Positions 1 to 7,047 of a DNA stretch of 10,916 bases are shown one piece after another (within the stretch, counting starts at the first letter, position 1; the number at the start of each line of letters is the position of its first letter). Under the pieces are notes generated by a model that searched no databases, was not told the DNA's origin, and was given only the letters and a program-made list of their open reading frames with translations. Source of the DNA: CAYPEZ01 sp964622275 (GTDB lineage Bacteria; Patescibacteriota; Minisyncoccia; Phycocordibacterales; UBA6899); NCBI GenBank assembly GCA_964622275.1, contig CAZUMX010000035.1:1-10916 (forward strand). The letters are read 5' to 3'. The position numbers and the translations under genes were made by a program.

Positions 1-373
1 TCATGATTCCAGAAAGGATGAAGAGAGCAATCTCGATCCAGCGGATACGAATGAAGTTCTGACTCACATGATGCATACGATCGAGTTCTTCTATGCGAAA
101 CGCATCTGGACTTTCGTTTACTAACGCTTCAAGTGAGGCAACCTGTTTATCCGTACGAAGATATACAACGAGCCCCACCACCAATTGCATTGCTCCGATG
201 CAAAAGAGTGGCCACGCAGCTCCAGAGAGTATGTGTGCTGTGGTCTTCAACCACCAATAGATAGCGACGAGCATACCCGCAAGACCAGCGCCGATGAATG
301 CTAGGCTTTCAGTCTTTTCTGCGTGAAAATACGCTACGAGCGGGTTCATTCCATGGAGTCCATTTTCAGTCAT
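1..373 (-). CDS. Hypothetical membrane protein (partial, C-terminus beyond the window)
   Basis: An open frame starts at ATG 373 and stays open to the left edge, giving the first 124 residues (MTENGLHGMNPLVAYFHAEK...). Two clear hydrophobic segments lie near residues 24-42 and 48-72, and a third begins near residue 110 (IRWIEIALFILSG) as the window ends. Between the second and third lies a charged loop of about 35 residues. This makes it a multi-pass inner-membrane protein. I do not recognise the family. It begins 18 nt after the stop of the coiled-coil gene upstream, so it is probably the last visible member of that operon. There is no Shine-Dalgarno sequence before the start. A TATTGC sits 6 nt upstream, a poor match to the -10-like hexamers seen at other starts here. 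Confidence 0.75.
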   Translation of the reverse strand, partial: MTENGLHGMNPLVAYFHAEKTESLAFIGAGLAGMLVAIYWWLKTTAHILSGAAWPLFCIGAMQLVVGLVVYLRTDKQVASLEALVNESPDAFRIEELDRMHHVSQNFIRIRWIEIALFILSGIM

Positions 374-391
374 GGGTTAGCAATAATGAAG

Positions 392-1435
392 CTATCTGGA
401 AGACTTTGTGTGTTTCGCCATTTCTGCGGCCAAGGCATTTTCTTGCATCCTAAGCGTTAGTTCTTCTTCTTCAAGATCAATCTTCGCTTTCATGAGTTTA
501 AGTTGTTCTTTTTTTATACGAATTTCTTCAGCACGCAATCGCAACAATTCGCCCTTTTTCTCTAATCCTGAAGTCTCATTATTTTTCATCCCCCAAGTCT
601 CTCGGGCCTTCTCTTCTGCAGGGCCGCTCGGTGGAGGAATCTCAAGCGAGGGCTGTCGAACAAGCGGAACAGGGCGAGGGACCTTCTCGCTTGAAACAGG
701 CGCTGATTGCAGAGTAGTTTCCGTGGCAGGCGGCTGCGTCCATCGCTCAAACGCTTGTGTCCTAAGGTCCATTTGTTGGTTATTTTTTTCTCTGGCAACC
801 GCCAGTGGATCCTCGCCTAAGAGATGTTTGTCAAGAAAACGCGCTGTGGCATCCATTCCTGATTTTACGGCTTTCGCCCCGCTCACCATCTTTGCGACTG
901 CGCTCTGGGACTTTTGTCGTTCCGCTTCGGCGGCATTTCGCTCTGCAAAATATACAGCCACGCCTTGTTGTTCTGGCGTAGAAGGAGAGTTTGGAGTAAT
1001 CCCTTTCATTCGCTGCATTGCCTCCCACGCTGAAACTTGAAGCGCTGGAGGAACTACTGTCGTTTCGACGGGAGAGGAAGCATCTGTTGTTAATTCTCTC
1101 TCCCTTGCAACGCTCGCTTCGATTGCTGCTCCAATAGGATCATCTGATGGTGTACTGCTATTGGCATCCATTGAGGGTGCCCGCATTCTGTCACTGTATC
1201 GAGATGCTGCTTGGACAGACTCAGCATATGCTGCTGCTACCGTATCTTTATTGGCGGGAGACGAAACCTCAGGAGCCTGCCATGCAATGGCCTCAAGCGG
1301 ACGGGAACGCACAAGCTGCTCACCTGCCACGACCGGAGGTAGATCTGCGCTGGTCGCTTCGTGTTGCTTCATGTCGTCGTATTCTGCGAGCGCATCAAGA
1401 GAAGGGAGATTCTCAGGGGGAGGAGCTTCTTTCAT
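392..1435 (-). CDS. Hypothetical coiled-coil protein, 347 aa
   Basis: I do not recognise a family. The protein has no signal peptide and no membrane segment, so it is probably cytoplasmic. Residues 1-290 are rich in Pro, Ser, Ala and Glu and look largely disordered, with a possible helical stretch near 157-235. Residues about 291-342 are a strongly charged heptad-like stretch (EELLRLRAEEIRIKKE-like) that should form a coiled coil, perhaps for oligomerisation or docking. The ATG at 1435 overlaps the TGA of the AlkD-like gene by 4 nt (ATGA), which suggests translational coupling. Independently, TAGAAT lies exactly 6 nt before the ATG, so a leaderless internal transcript is also possible. The opposite strand carries a 210-codon open frame that I treat as a shadow. 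Confidence 0.8.
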   Translation of the reverse strand: MKEAPPPENLPSLDALAEYDDMKQHEATSADLPPVVAGEQLVRSRPLEAIAWQAPEVSSPANKDTVAAAYAESVQAASRYSDRMRAPSMDANSSTPSDDPIGAAIEASVARERELTTDASSPVETTVVPPALQVSAWEAMQRMKGITPNSPSTPEQQGVAVYFAERNAAEAERQKSQSAVAKMVSGAKAVKSGMDATARFLDKHLLGEDPLAVAREKNNQQMDLRTQAFERWTQPPATETTLQSAPVSSEKVPRPVPLVRQPSLEIPPPSGPAEEKARETWGMKNNETSGLEKKGELLRLRAEEIRIKKEQLKLMKAKIDLEEEELTLRMQENALAAEMAKHTKSSR

Positions 1436-2157
1436 GTGTGTATTCTAGCACTCTTTCCTTCACTGCGAAGATAGACTTTTTGCACAGGTTTAGGGAGACG
1501 CTCGATCGCATATCGAAGCGCTGTTCGTGGCATATGATATGCATGCCGATCTAAATACTTCAGTAGTCTCTTTGGGTCAACCCGCTTCCCTGCTTCCCGG
1601 AGCATCCATCCAACAGCTTTTTGGATAAGGTCTTGATCATCATGAAGAACAATATCTGCAATAAGATACACAGGGCGATCATCACCTTTTTTTGTGTAAG
1701 CAAATGTGGAGACAACCCCAATTCTTCGTTCCCATAAATTTTTTGAGCGAGCGAGCGCAATCATCGGCCGCATGTCGTTGTGCCGATGAGACCAAGCGCC
1801 GACAATATATTCACAAGTGGCATCCACAAGATCCCAGTTATTGACATAGCGAAGACTTTTCATGTACTCAACATACGTGTGCTCGAGATCGCTTTTGGCG
1901 CGATGGACGAGCAGGAGAAGTCCCACCATTCGTTGTTCGTGGACCCTGCTTCTCACAAGTTGACGAATTTCTCCTATAGGAAGATCAAGAAACTGCTTTA
2001 CCACACTGCGCACTTCAGGCATGGTCACTCCCCAGAATACATCCCCTTCCCCATACTCCCCCTCTCCAGTCTTAAAGAAACGCTGCGCATTCCGGGCTTT
2101 CTTTGGATGCGCAAATTTCTTGAGTGCACGGATAACTTGAAGAGCGCTTTGCTTCAT
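1432..2157 (-). CDS. AlkD-family DNA alkylation repair protein (DNA glycosylase)
   Basis: The 241-residue all-helical protein fits the AlkD family, which excises alkylated purines such as N7- and N3-alkyl bases using a fold of HEAT-like repeats that wraps DNA without base flipping. The key AlkD active-site residues are recognisable by spacing: W108 and D112 in the NNWDLVD motif match Trp109/Asp113 of Bacillus cereus AlkD, R144/R145 in LWERRIG match the Arg148 region, and W184 in VGWMLREAGK matches Trp187. Length is normal for the family (about 230-240). It is overlapped by 4 nt on both sides: its ATG overlaps the stop of the glycosyltransferase gene, and its TGA overlaps the next ATG. It has no Shine-Dalgarno sequence (CCTCTTCTC precedes the ATG), so initiation is probably by reinitiation. 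A repair gene in a glycan operon is odd but common in streamlined genomes. Confidence 0.9.
   Translation of the reverse strand: MKQSALQVIRALKKFAHPKKARNAQRFFKTGEGEYGEGDVFWGVTMPEVRSVVKQFLDLPIGEIRQLVRSRVHEQRMVGLLLLVHRAKSDLEHTYVEYMKSLRYVNNWDLVDATCEYIVGAWSHRHNDMRPMIALARSKNLWERRIGVVSTFAYTKKGDDRPVYLIADIVLHDDQDLIQKAVGWMLREAGKRVDPKRLLKYLDRHAYHMPRTALRYAIERLPKPVQKVYLRSEGKSARIHT
1442..1469 (-). promoter_or_regulatory. Predicted internal promoter giving a leaderless mRNA for the coiled-coil gene
   Basis: On the minus strand TTCGCA (4/6 to TTGACA) is followed after 16 nt by TAGAAT (5/6 to TATAAT), then 6 nt, then the ATG at 1435. A start point 6-7 nt after the -10 would fall on the start codon. The promoter lies inside the 3' end of the AlkD-like gene, so it would be an internal operon promoter. 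Predicted by eye only. Confidence 0.4.
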
Positions 2158-3365
2158 GAGAAGAGGCGATGAAACACCTGTGTGTTCATATTGTGCGCAA
2201 TAAGATCCCAGTCATACTTTTCACACGCAAGTTTTTTTGCAGTTTTAATCACCTCTTGTGTCTTGTCTGGCTGATCTAAAATATCATTGACTGCGTCAGC
2301 GATCTCTCTCGGAGAGTCTTTTGAGACAGCCCAGCCGGTTGAAGGGGCACTCGGGTTTCTTTTCTTGTCAAAAAGGAAGTCTGATATCCCTCCTTCTTGT
2401 GTTGCGATAACTGGAAGTCCTGCAGCCATCGCTTCAACAAATGAGTTCCCCATCCCTTCTGAACGAGAAGGGCGAATAAAGATATCACTTACACGTAAGT
2501 ATTTTGGCATTTCCCTATGATCAACCTGACCAATGAATGTCACACGCTCCTCGACTTTTTCACTTTTTGCGAGCTCTCGCAACTTCTCCTCATCGGGCCC
2601 AATACCAAGAATAAGAAAATGGACTTTTTGGGGAAGAAGCGGAAGAGCGCGAATCACATCATCGACTGCATTCTTGTGCACGAGGCGTGATGTGGTGATC
2701 AAAAACACATCTCCTTCTTTTTTTCCAAGTTTTACCCCGAGCGCATCGATGTCTTCTTTTGGATACACTTGCGAGAAGTGTGCGATGTTTACGGCATTCG
2801 GGATGACAACGGGGTCACCGGCATATCCCATTCGCTTTGCCCATTTTCCAAGAAACGTTGAAATGACCTGAACAACATCTGCTGATGTAAAGGCTCTTAC
2901 AAAGAGGAGCCACACGGGTCGAGCAAGGCGCTCGATATATTCAGGCGGGTCCCCTTCCTGAAGCGTCAGAAGGTATTTGACATCTGGATGAAACAGCTTA
3001 AAGATCGCTGCAGGAACACCACAAGAATGTGCCATCATCGCCCAGATTCCGTCATAGCGATATCTCATATGGAGATATGTAGCATAAAAAGGCGCCCAAA
3101 ACTGGAAGAGGTATTTATTGAGGTGAAGTGGAAACTTCTTGAGATCTCCAATAGATGCATGTGGTGTTGTGAATCCAATACGATGGACGAGGATTTTCCC
3201 CACATGCTCATGTCTTGGAAGCATAGAGTCAAATCGGAGTGTCACCATATGAAACACGATCTCCTCATCAGGAATGCGGTCCACAACTTCTTTTATTGCC
3301 ACTTCTGCCCCACCGATATACTGCGGGTAATAATTCAGAGAAAAAATAAGAACACGCTTTTTCAT
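2154..3365 (-). CDS. Glycosyltransferase family 4 (GT-B fold), 403 aa
   Basis: The protein transfers a sugar from a nucleotide-sugar donor, probably to a lipid-linked or surface glycan; the donor and acceptor cannot be read from the sequence. The N-terminal domain has the GT4 hallmark YYPQYIGGAE near residue 17. The C-terminal donor-binding domain has TTSRLVHKN near 226-232, the GIGPDEEKL motif, and SEGMGNSFVEAMA, whose two Glu (about 303 and 311) form the EX7E motif that binds the nucleotide sugar, followed by GLPVIAT. There is no signal peptide; such enzymes act at the cytoplasmic membrane face. ATG 3365 is preferred. An in-frame GTG at 3371 directly after the upstream TAA is an alternative that adds two residues. 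No Shine-Dalgarno sequence is present. TATCCT lies 8 nt before the ATG. The neighbouring epimerase gene suggests a shared glycan pathway. Confidence 0.92.
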   Translation of the reverse strand: MKKRVLIFSLNYYPQYIGGAEVAIKEVVDRIPDEEIVFHMVTLRFDSMLPRHEHVGKILVHRIGFTTPHASIGDLKKFPLHLNKYLFQFWAPFYATYLHMRYRYDGIWAMMAHSCGVPAAIFKLFHPDVKYLLTLQEGDPPEYIERLARPVWLLFVRAFTSADVVQVISTFLGKWAKRMGYAGDPVVIPNAVNIAHFSQVYPKEDIDALGVKLGKKEGDVFLITTSRLVHKNAVDDVIRALPLLPQKVHFLILGIGPDEEKLRELAKSEKVEERVTFIGQVDHREMPKYLRVSDIFIRPSRSEGMGNSFVEAMAAGLPVIATQEGGISDFLFDKKRNPSAPSTGWAVSKDSPREIADAVNDILDQPDKTQEVIKTAKKLACEKYDWDLIAHNMNTQVFHRLFS

Positions 3366-3371
3366 AAACAC

Positions 3372-4229
3372 TTAGGATATTTGAGTCCTAATGTAGTCTT
3401 CAATTTTTTCACGTGGAGCCCATCCAAGCTCATGCCGAGCACGTTTTGTATCAACCGGGGAACCCATTCGGTTTCCTGGACGTTCGGGGAGCATTGTAAT
3501 ATCTCCTCGAAACATCTTTGCAATATCAAGAATGCTATACGCTTCTTCTGCCCCAAGACCATAGTTGTCACCTTCTCCTTTTTCTCCCACAAGGACGAGT
3601 CCTTCGACAATATCATTTACGTGTGTAAAATTTCGCGTCTGAGTCCCCGGGGAAACGACAGTGAGTGGGAGCTTTTTTTTCTTTTTCCCCAAAAAAAGTG
3701 CAATGAGTGTGGCATATTTTCCTTCACCAATTTCTCTTGGCCCATAGACATTGTAGAAGTATGTGATCGCATACTTAAGACCGAACCAAGTTCCATAATT
3801 CTGAACCAATTCAGTATTCGAGGCTTTTGTCCATGCATACGGGCTCTGATCACGCCCAAGACCTCCGTCCCCAAATTTTGTGCTTGAACCAGCATAAATA
3901 ATCTTCGCATTCTTTTCTCGGCAAAATTCAAGAACTGCAAACGTTCCAGTTTTGTTATATTCCCAGACAATAGGCATATCAGAAAAACTTTGCTCAACTC
4001 GAGCGTATTCCCCTAAATGGAATACGGTATTTGGAGTTTCTAAAATGTGTCGTTTTATGTCTTTTGTGTGGCCTTCTCGATATTCAACACCCTCAACATG
4101 ATTATTCTTTGAACCAGTGAAATAATTATCGAGCGAAATCACACGGTGCCCGTCTTTGACCAAACGCTCACAAAGGTGTGATCCAACAAATCCTGCACCA
4201 CCTGTCACCACAATCGTTTTCTTTTCCAT
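3372..4229 (-). CDS. NAD-dependent epimerase/dehydratase (extended SDR, UDP-sugar 4-epimerase-like), 285 aa
   Basis: The protein starts MEKKTIVVTGGAGFVGSHL, the GxxGxxG Rossmann motif of extended SDR enzymes. Asp34 in SLDNYFTG suits NAD(H) binding. The catalytic set is visible: Ser in GSSTKFG (114-116) and the YxxxK motif YAWTK (Tyr131, Lys135). YNVYGPRE and the TRNFTHVNDIVEG segment (about 198-210) are typical of GalE/WbpP-like sugar epimerases and dehydratases. At 285 residues it is somewhat short for GalE (about 330). The frame is open upstream to 4463, but the extra 78 residues overlap the lamin-tail gene and do not resemble the family, so ATG 4229 is the start. It begins 7 nt after the upstream stop and directly abuts the glycosyltransferase gene, suggesting it supplies that enzyme's sugar donor. 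The exact substrate is unknown. Confidence 0.9.
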   Translation of the reverse strand: MEKKTIVVTGGAGFVGSHLCERLVKDGHRVISLDNYFTGSKNNHVEGVEYREGHTKDIKRHILETPNTVFHLGEYARVEQSFSDMPIVWEYNKTGTFAVLEFCREKNAKIIYAGSSTKFGDGGLGRDQSPYAWTKASNTELVQNYGTWFGLKYAITYFYNVYGPREIGEGKYATLIALFLGKKKKKLPLTVVSPGTQTRNFTHVNDIVEGLVLVGEKGEGDNYGLGAEEAYSILDIAKMFRGDITMLPERPGNRMGSPVDTKRARHELGWAPREKIEDYIRTQIS

Positions 4230-4235
4230 GCGGGC

Positions 4236-4241
4236 ATTATA
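4236..4241 (-). promoter_or_regulatory. Consensus -10 hexamer 6 nt before the epimerase ATG
   Basis: TATAAT, a perfect -10 match, overlaps the TAA stop of the lamin-tail gene and is followed by exactly 6 nt (GCCCGC) and then ATG 4229. A start point at the usual distance would coincide with the start codon. I see no good -35 at 16-18 nt, so the site may be weak or depend on other contacts. Confidence 0.4.
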
Positions 4242-5091
4242 ACTGATGTTTTGGACTTGTGGTTGTTTCAGACCACCCCTCTTCATCTTCCTCGATAATC
4301 GTGTATTGATCGGCTTCGGATTGAAATTTTTTACGAAGAGAGAGCACTCCCCCTGTTCCCAAAAGAAGGAGGAGTCCGAGAAGAGACAGTGAGCCGGCCT
4401 GGGATGAATCCTTTGCCAACCCCCTTGCGGCAGCAACGCTTTCTTCTCTATACACTTCGACAAGAAGTGCGGGGAGTTCTTCTTTATCAGAAAGAGGGGC
4501 AGAAAGTATTTGCGGGGACACGGAAACAGTTTTGGTTGGCGTCAGAGGTGGAGGTGCTGACTTTTTCATCGTTAGCATAGGAGGTGGTGGAGGTGGAGCA
4601 ACGGGGGGAGCAGAACGTGGTGTGGGTAATGCAGTGATCCATTTCCCTTCTTGTTTTTGTGGTGTCAGTTTTTCTTTTGCGTTTCCACCGATACTTTTCC
4701 AGTCTTTTCCTCCTTTCACTGTGTCAACGATTCCTCCGCTCGCATCTTTAAGCTCAAGGGTCTCGCCTTCGTTTGAAATTCCTTTTCCAAAGGTTGTCAC
4801 AAGATCTGCTGTAACGCCCGGCACACTGTCGTCGTCGGTGCGCTCAATCAGAAAATACGCATGAGGGGAAATGGTCCCAGCGAGCTGTATGGATGGAGAA
4901 CCATCTTTTGCTTTGAGTATCCATCCATCAAGCAAGACAGGGGTGTCTCCATCATTTCCAAGCTCAATCCACTCGTTGGTCGGAGAAATCTCAGTTCCCA
5001 TCCAAGCAATCTCGCTGACATAGACCCCAGCAAAGACGGCAGTGGGATAGAGCGAAAAAATAAGGCCAAAAAGGAGAAACGTGGGTCGCAT
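4237..5091 (-). CDS. Exported lamin-tail-domain (LTD) protein with C-terminal membrane anchor, 284 aa
   Basis: A signal peptide is clear at residues 1-21 (MRPTFLLFGLIFSLYPTAVFA, cleavage likely before GVY). Residues about 23-125 match the bacterial lamin-tail / LTD fold: VSEIAWMGT, NEWIELGNDGDTPVLLDGW, an Ile-rich middle, and NEGETLELKDASGGIVDTV. These domains are immunoglobulin-like beta sandwiches often found on secreted or surface proteins, with roles in binding or anchoring. A proline-rich linker follows (about 155-186, including six consecutive prolines), then a membrane helix at about 233-252 with RKK after it and an acidic cytoplasmic tail. The topology is therefore an outside domain on a stalk with a C-terminal anchor. 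It lies 43 nt downstream of the ATPase gene. The start is supported by the signal peptide and by a promoter placed 6 nt before it. The function is unknown. Confidence 0.85.
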   Translation of the reverse strand: MRPTFLLFGLIFSLYPTAVFAGVYVSEIAWMGTEISPTNEWIELGNDGDTPVLLDGWILKAKDGSPSIQLAGTISPHAYFLIERTDDDSVPGVTADLVTTFGKGISNEGETLELKDASGGIVDTVKGGKDWKSIGGNAKEKLTPQKQEGKWITALPTPRSAPPVAPPPPPPMLTMKKSAPPPLTPTKTVSVSPQILSAPLSDKEELPALLVEVYREESVAAARGLAKDSSQAGSLSLLGLLLLLGTGGVLSLRKKFQSEADQYTIIEEDEEGWSETTTSPKHQL

Positions 5092-5097
5092 AAACCC

Positions 5098-5125
5098 ATC
5101 CTACTGACACCAAGAAGACTGTCAA
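5098..5125 (-). promoter_or_regulatory. Predicted promoter giving a leaderless mRNA for the LTD gene
   Basis: In the short gap after the ATPase gene the minus strand has a perfect TTGACA, a 16-nt spacer, TAGGAT (4/6 to TATAAT), 6 nt, then ATG 5091. The predicted start point falls at the start codon. The AGGA inside TAGGAT could be mistaken for a Shine-Dalgarno sequence, but the perfect -35 at correct spacing favours a promoter. Confidence 0.55.
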
Positions 5126-5134
5126 AGATAGGAA

Positions 5135-6997
5135 CTATTCGAGAACTTTACGGAGGACAGACTCGGGAATTTCATTTAGCGAAGAGGCTTCATTTAGAAC
5201 TTCAGTGTCATGCTTTGAAATAGGCATATTCATATCTGATTTTGTTTGTTCAACAACTTTCGAAACTTGTGCGATGGTTTCGGCTGGAGGAAATGATTCC
5301 TTTGCGGGAATCTTTTCAACTTTTTTTGCCATCACTTCAGCAAGGACGTCTTTAAGTGATTGTATGTTTTGAAGAGATGGAGCCTTTTTATTATTGCTCC
5401 CAGGGTTAAGTTGCGTGAGCGATGCTTTAGGAACAGGTTCTGGGACAACAGGAGTAGGAGTCTGCTGTTGTTGCTCTTCCTTAAAAGCTTGCTTAAATGG
5501 CTGAGCTGTCGAGGGTGCGCTGTCGTATTCCCTTTGCTTCTCCACCTGACGTGGCCCGTCTATAAAAGGTCTCTTTGCTTGCATGCCTTGCTGCTGAGAA
5601 GAACGCGGTGGCGTTCCATTACGCGAGCGCATGCGATCCCCCCCAGAACCATGCCGATCTCCCTTTGGTGCATCAGATCGACCCCGATCAGGTTGCGATT
5701 GGCGTGAAATGGGCGCATGCCACTCATGAATTTTTGCTTCGACTTCTGCTCGTTTTTTAGAAAATTGTTCACGCGAGGAAGCGATAACGTCATTCACACG
5801 GGTGATTACTGGGCGCGGTGGACGAGGGAGAGTCGTCGCAGAAAACGGCGCTGAACCGATACCGTCGATCATTAATTTAAGGTAGATTTGTGCAAATCCG
5901 AGATTCACCAAGTCTTGCGCCATGAACTGCGGTGCAAACTCTTTTTCGAGGATCTCTGAATCAAACGCTCCTACACGGAATGAAATGGTCGTTCCAACGT
6001 TTCCAAAGACCGCAGCACGTACCTCTTCGCTCATTTGTTCAATGTACTGATGCGCAATCGTAAGTGAAAGCTTATATTTTCGAGCTTCTGAGAGGATGTC
6101 CGCAAAGGACTCGTTGGCAAAAGATTGAAACTCATCGACATACAGATAAAATGGTGGTGCCTCGGCAAGCGTATCTATACCCATCTCAGCACGACTCATT
6201 GCCGCAAGATAAAGTTTGGTAATGAGCATTCCACCGATAAGCGACGCATTCCCTTCTCCAATCCTTCCCTTTGAGAGATTCGCAATGAAGATCTTCTTCT
6301 TGTCCATGACGTCACGAATATTGAAAGAACTTTTGGGTTGACCCATCATATTGCGAATCAGCGGATTTGCCGCAAACTGCCCAACCTTGTTTTGAATTGC
6401 CGCTGCTGCTTCTGTTGCATATCGTTCGTTGTACTTGGCAAACTCTTCAGTCCAAAATGCTTTGACTGATGGGTCTTTTGCGTTTTCAACAACTGCATCT
6501 CGAAAGTTTTTGTCTGCGAACATGCGATTCACCCCGAGGAGCGTCGAATCTGGATATTCAAGGAGGGCAAGGAGAGCATTAGAAAGGAGATATTCCATGC
6601 GAGGACTCCATGCATCCACCCACACTTTTTTGAATGCACCAAGAAGACCAGATGCGACAAGCGGCCGCTGGTCCTTCCCAATGTCCTCCATAACGTTAAA
6701 CGCAATGGGATGCTCCTGGTCAAATGGTGCAAAATAGATGACGTCTTTGATTCGCTCTGGAGGGATATAATTGAGCAATTCTTCAGCTGAGGACCCGTGT
6801 GGATCGATAAACCCGACCCCATTTCCATTCAAGATATCCTGAACAGCGAGGTTCTCAAGCAGTGTTGACTTCCCCATGCCTGTCTTCCCGATAATATACA
6901 TGTGGCGCAAGCGGTCGCGCTCTTTGATACCGAACTTAATCTTTCGGCTCCGATAATCTGTTTCGGCGAAATACGTGATTCGATTGGGGTCAGGCAT
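5135..6997 (-). CDS. VirD4/TraG-like type IV secretion ATPase (coupling-protein-like), 620 aa
   Basis: Residues 1-400 form a RecA/FtsK-HerA-type motor. Walker A is GKTGMGKST (37-45), followed by GVGFIDPHG near 60, a residue pattern shared by VirD4-like and DUF87-type ATPases. Walker B is FYLYVDEFQSF with the acidic pair Asp288/Glu289. The AHQY motif at 315-318 corresponds to the sensor region of T4SS coupling proteins. No N-terminal membrane helix is present, unlike classical VirD4, so it may be soluble or recruited by a partner. From about 400 the protein turns polar and disordered (Arg/Gly, Gln and Pro rich) for 220 residues, ending in a short helical segment (NEIPESVLRKVLE). Inferred role: moving DNA or protein across the envelope, possibly in competence or conjugation. 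No other secretion genes are visible nearby. Confidence 0.85.
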   Translation of the reverse strand: MPDPNRITYFAETDYRSRKIKFGIKERDRLRHMYIIGKTGMGKSTLLENLAVQDILNGNGVGFIDPHGSSAEELLNYIPPERIKDVIYFAPFDQEHPIAFNVMEDIGKDQRPLVASGLLGAFKKVWVDAWSPRMEYLLSNALLALLEYPDSTLLGVNRMFADKNFRDAVVENAKDPSVKAFWTEEFAKYNERYATEAAAAIQNKVGQFAANPLIRNMMGQPKSSFNIRDVMDKKKIFIANLSKGRIGEGNASLIGGMLITKLYLAAMSRAEMGIDTLAEAPPFYLYVDEFQSFANESFADILSEARKYKLSLTIAHQYIEQMSEEVRAAVFGNVGTTISFRVGAFDSEILEKEFAPQFMAQDLVNLGFAQIYLKLMIDGIGSAPFSATTLPRPPRPVITRVNDVIASSREQFSKKRAEVEAKIHEWHAPISRQSQPDRGRSDAPKGDRHGSGGDRMRSRNGTPPRSSQQQGMQAKRPFIDGPRQVEKQREYDSAPSTAQPFKQAFKEEQQQQTPTPVVPEPVPKASLTQLNPGSNNKKAPSLQNIQSLKDVLAEVMAKKVEKIPAKESFPPAETIAQVSKVVEQTKSDMNMPISKHDTEVLNEASSLNEIPESVLRKVLE

Positions 6998-7017
6998 AAG
7001 AAAGGACAGACGAACTA

Positions 7018-7044
7018 ATTATACGGGTTTTAGACTGATCTCAA
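7018..7044 (-). promoter_or_regulatory. Predicted promoter of the ATPase gene
   Basis: The 50-nt gap after the DUF4015-like gene holds, on the minus strand, TTGAGA (5/6), a short 15-nt spacer and a perfect TATAAT that ends 20 nt before ATG 6997. The leader would be about 13 nt, pyrimidine-rich (TGTCCTTTCTT) and without a Shine-Dalgarno sequence. Confidence 0.45.
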
Positions 7045-7047
7045 AGC

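Noticed and set aside
408..1040. 210-codon plus-strand open frame
   Set aside because: It lies wholly antisense to the coiled-coil gene. Its product is Ser/Cys/Phe-rich low complexity, as expected from the complement of Glu/Ala/Lys-rich codons.
3671..3707. Homopolymer runs in the epimerase gene as a programmed frameshift or terminator
   Set aside because: The runs encode GKKKKKLP in the correct frame and the protein continues with family motifs to a normal stop. The complementary A and T runs could form a weak hairpin, but nothing else supports a function.
2988..3887. 299-codon plus-strand open frame
   Set aside because: It is antisense to both the glycosyltransferase and the epimerase, which have clear family motifs. 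The product is rich in Cys, His and Phe with no recognisable domain.
4230..4463. 78-residue N-terminal extension of the epimerase
   Set aside because: The Rossmann motif begins right after ATG 4229, and the extension overlaps the lamin-tail gene in another frame.
5092..5103. AGGA before the LTD gene as a Shine-Dalgarno site
   Set aside because: It is part of TAGGAT located 16 nt after a perfect TTGACA, so a -10 element explains it better.
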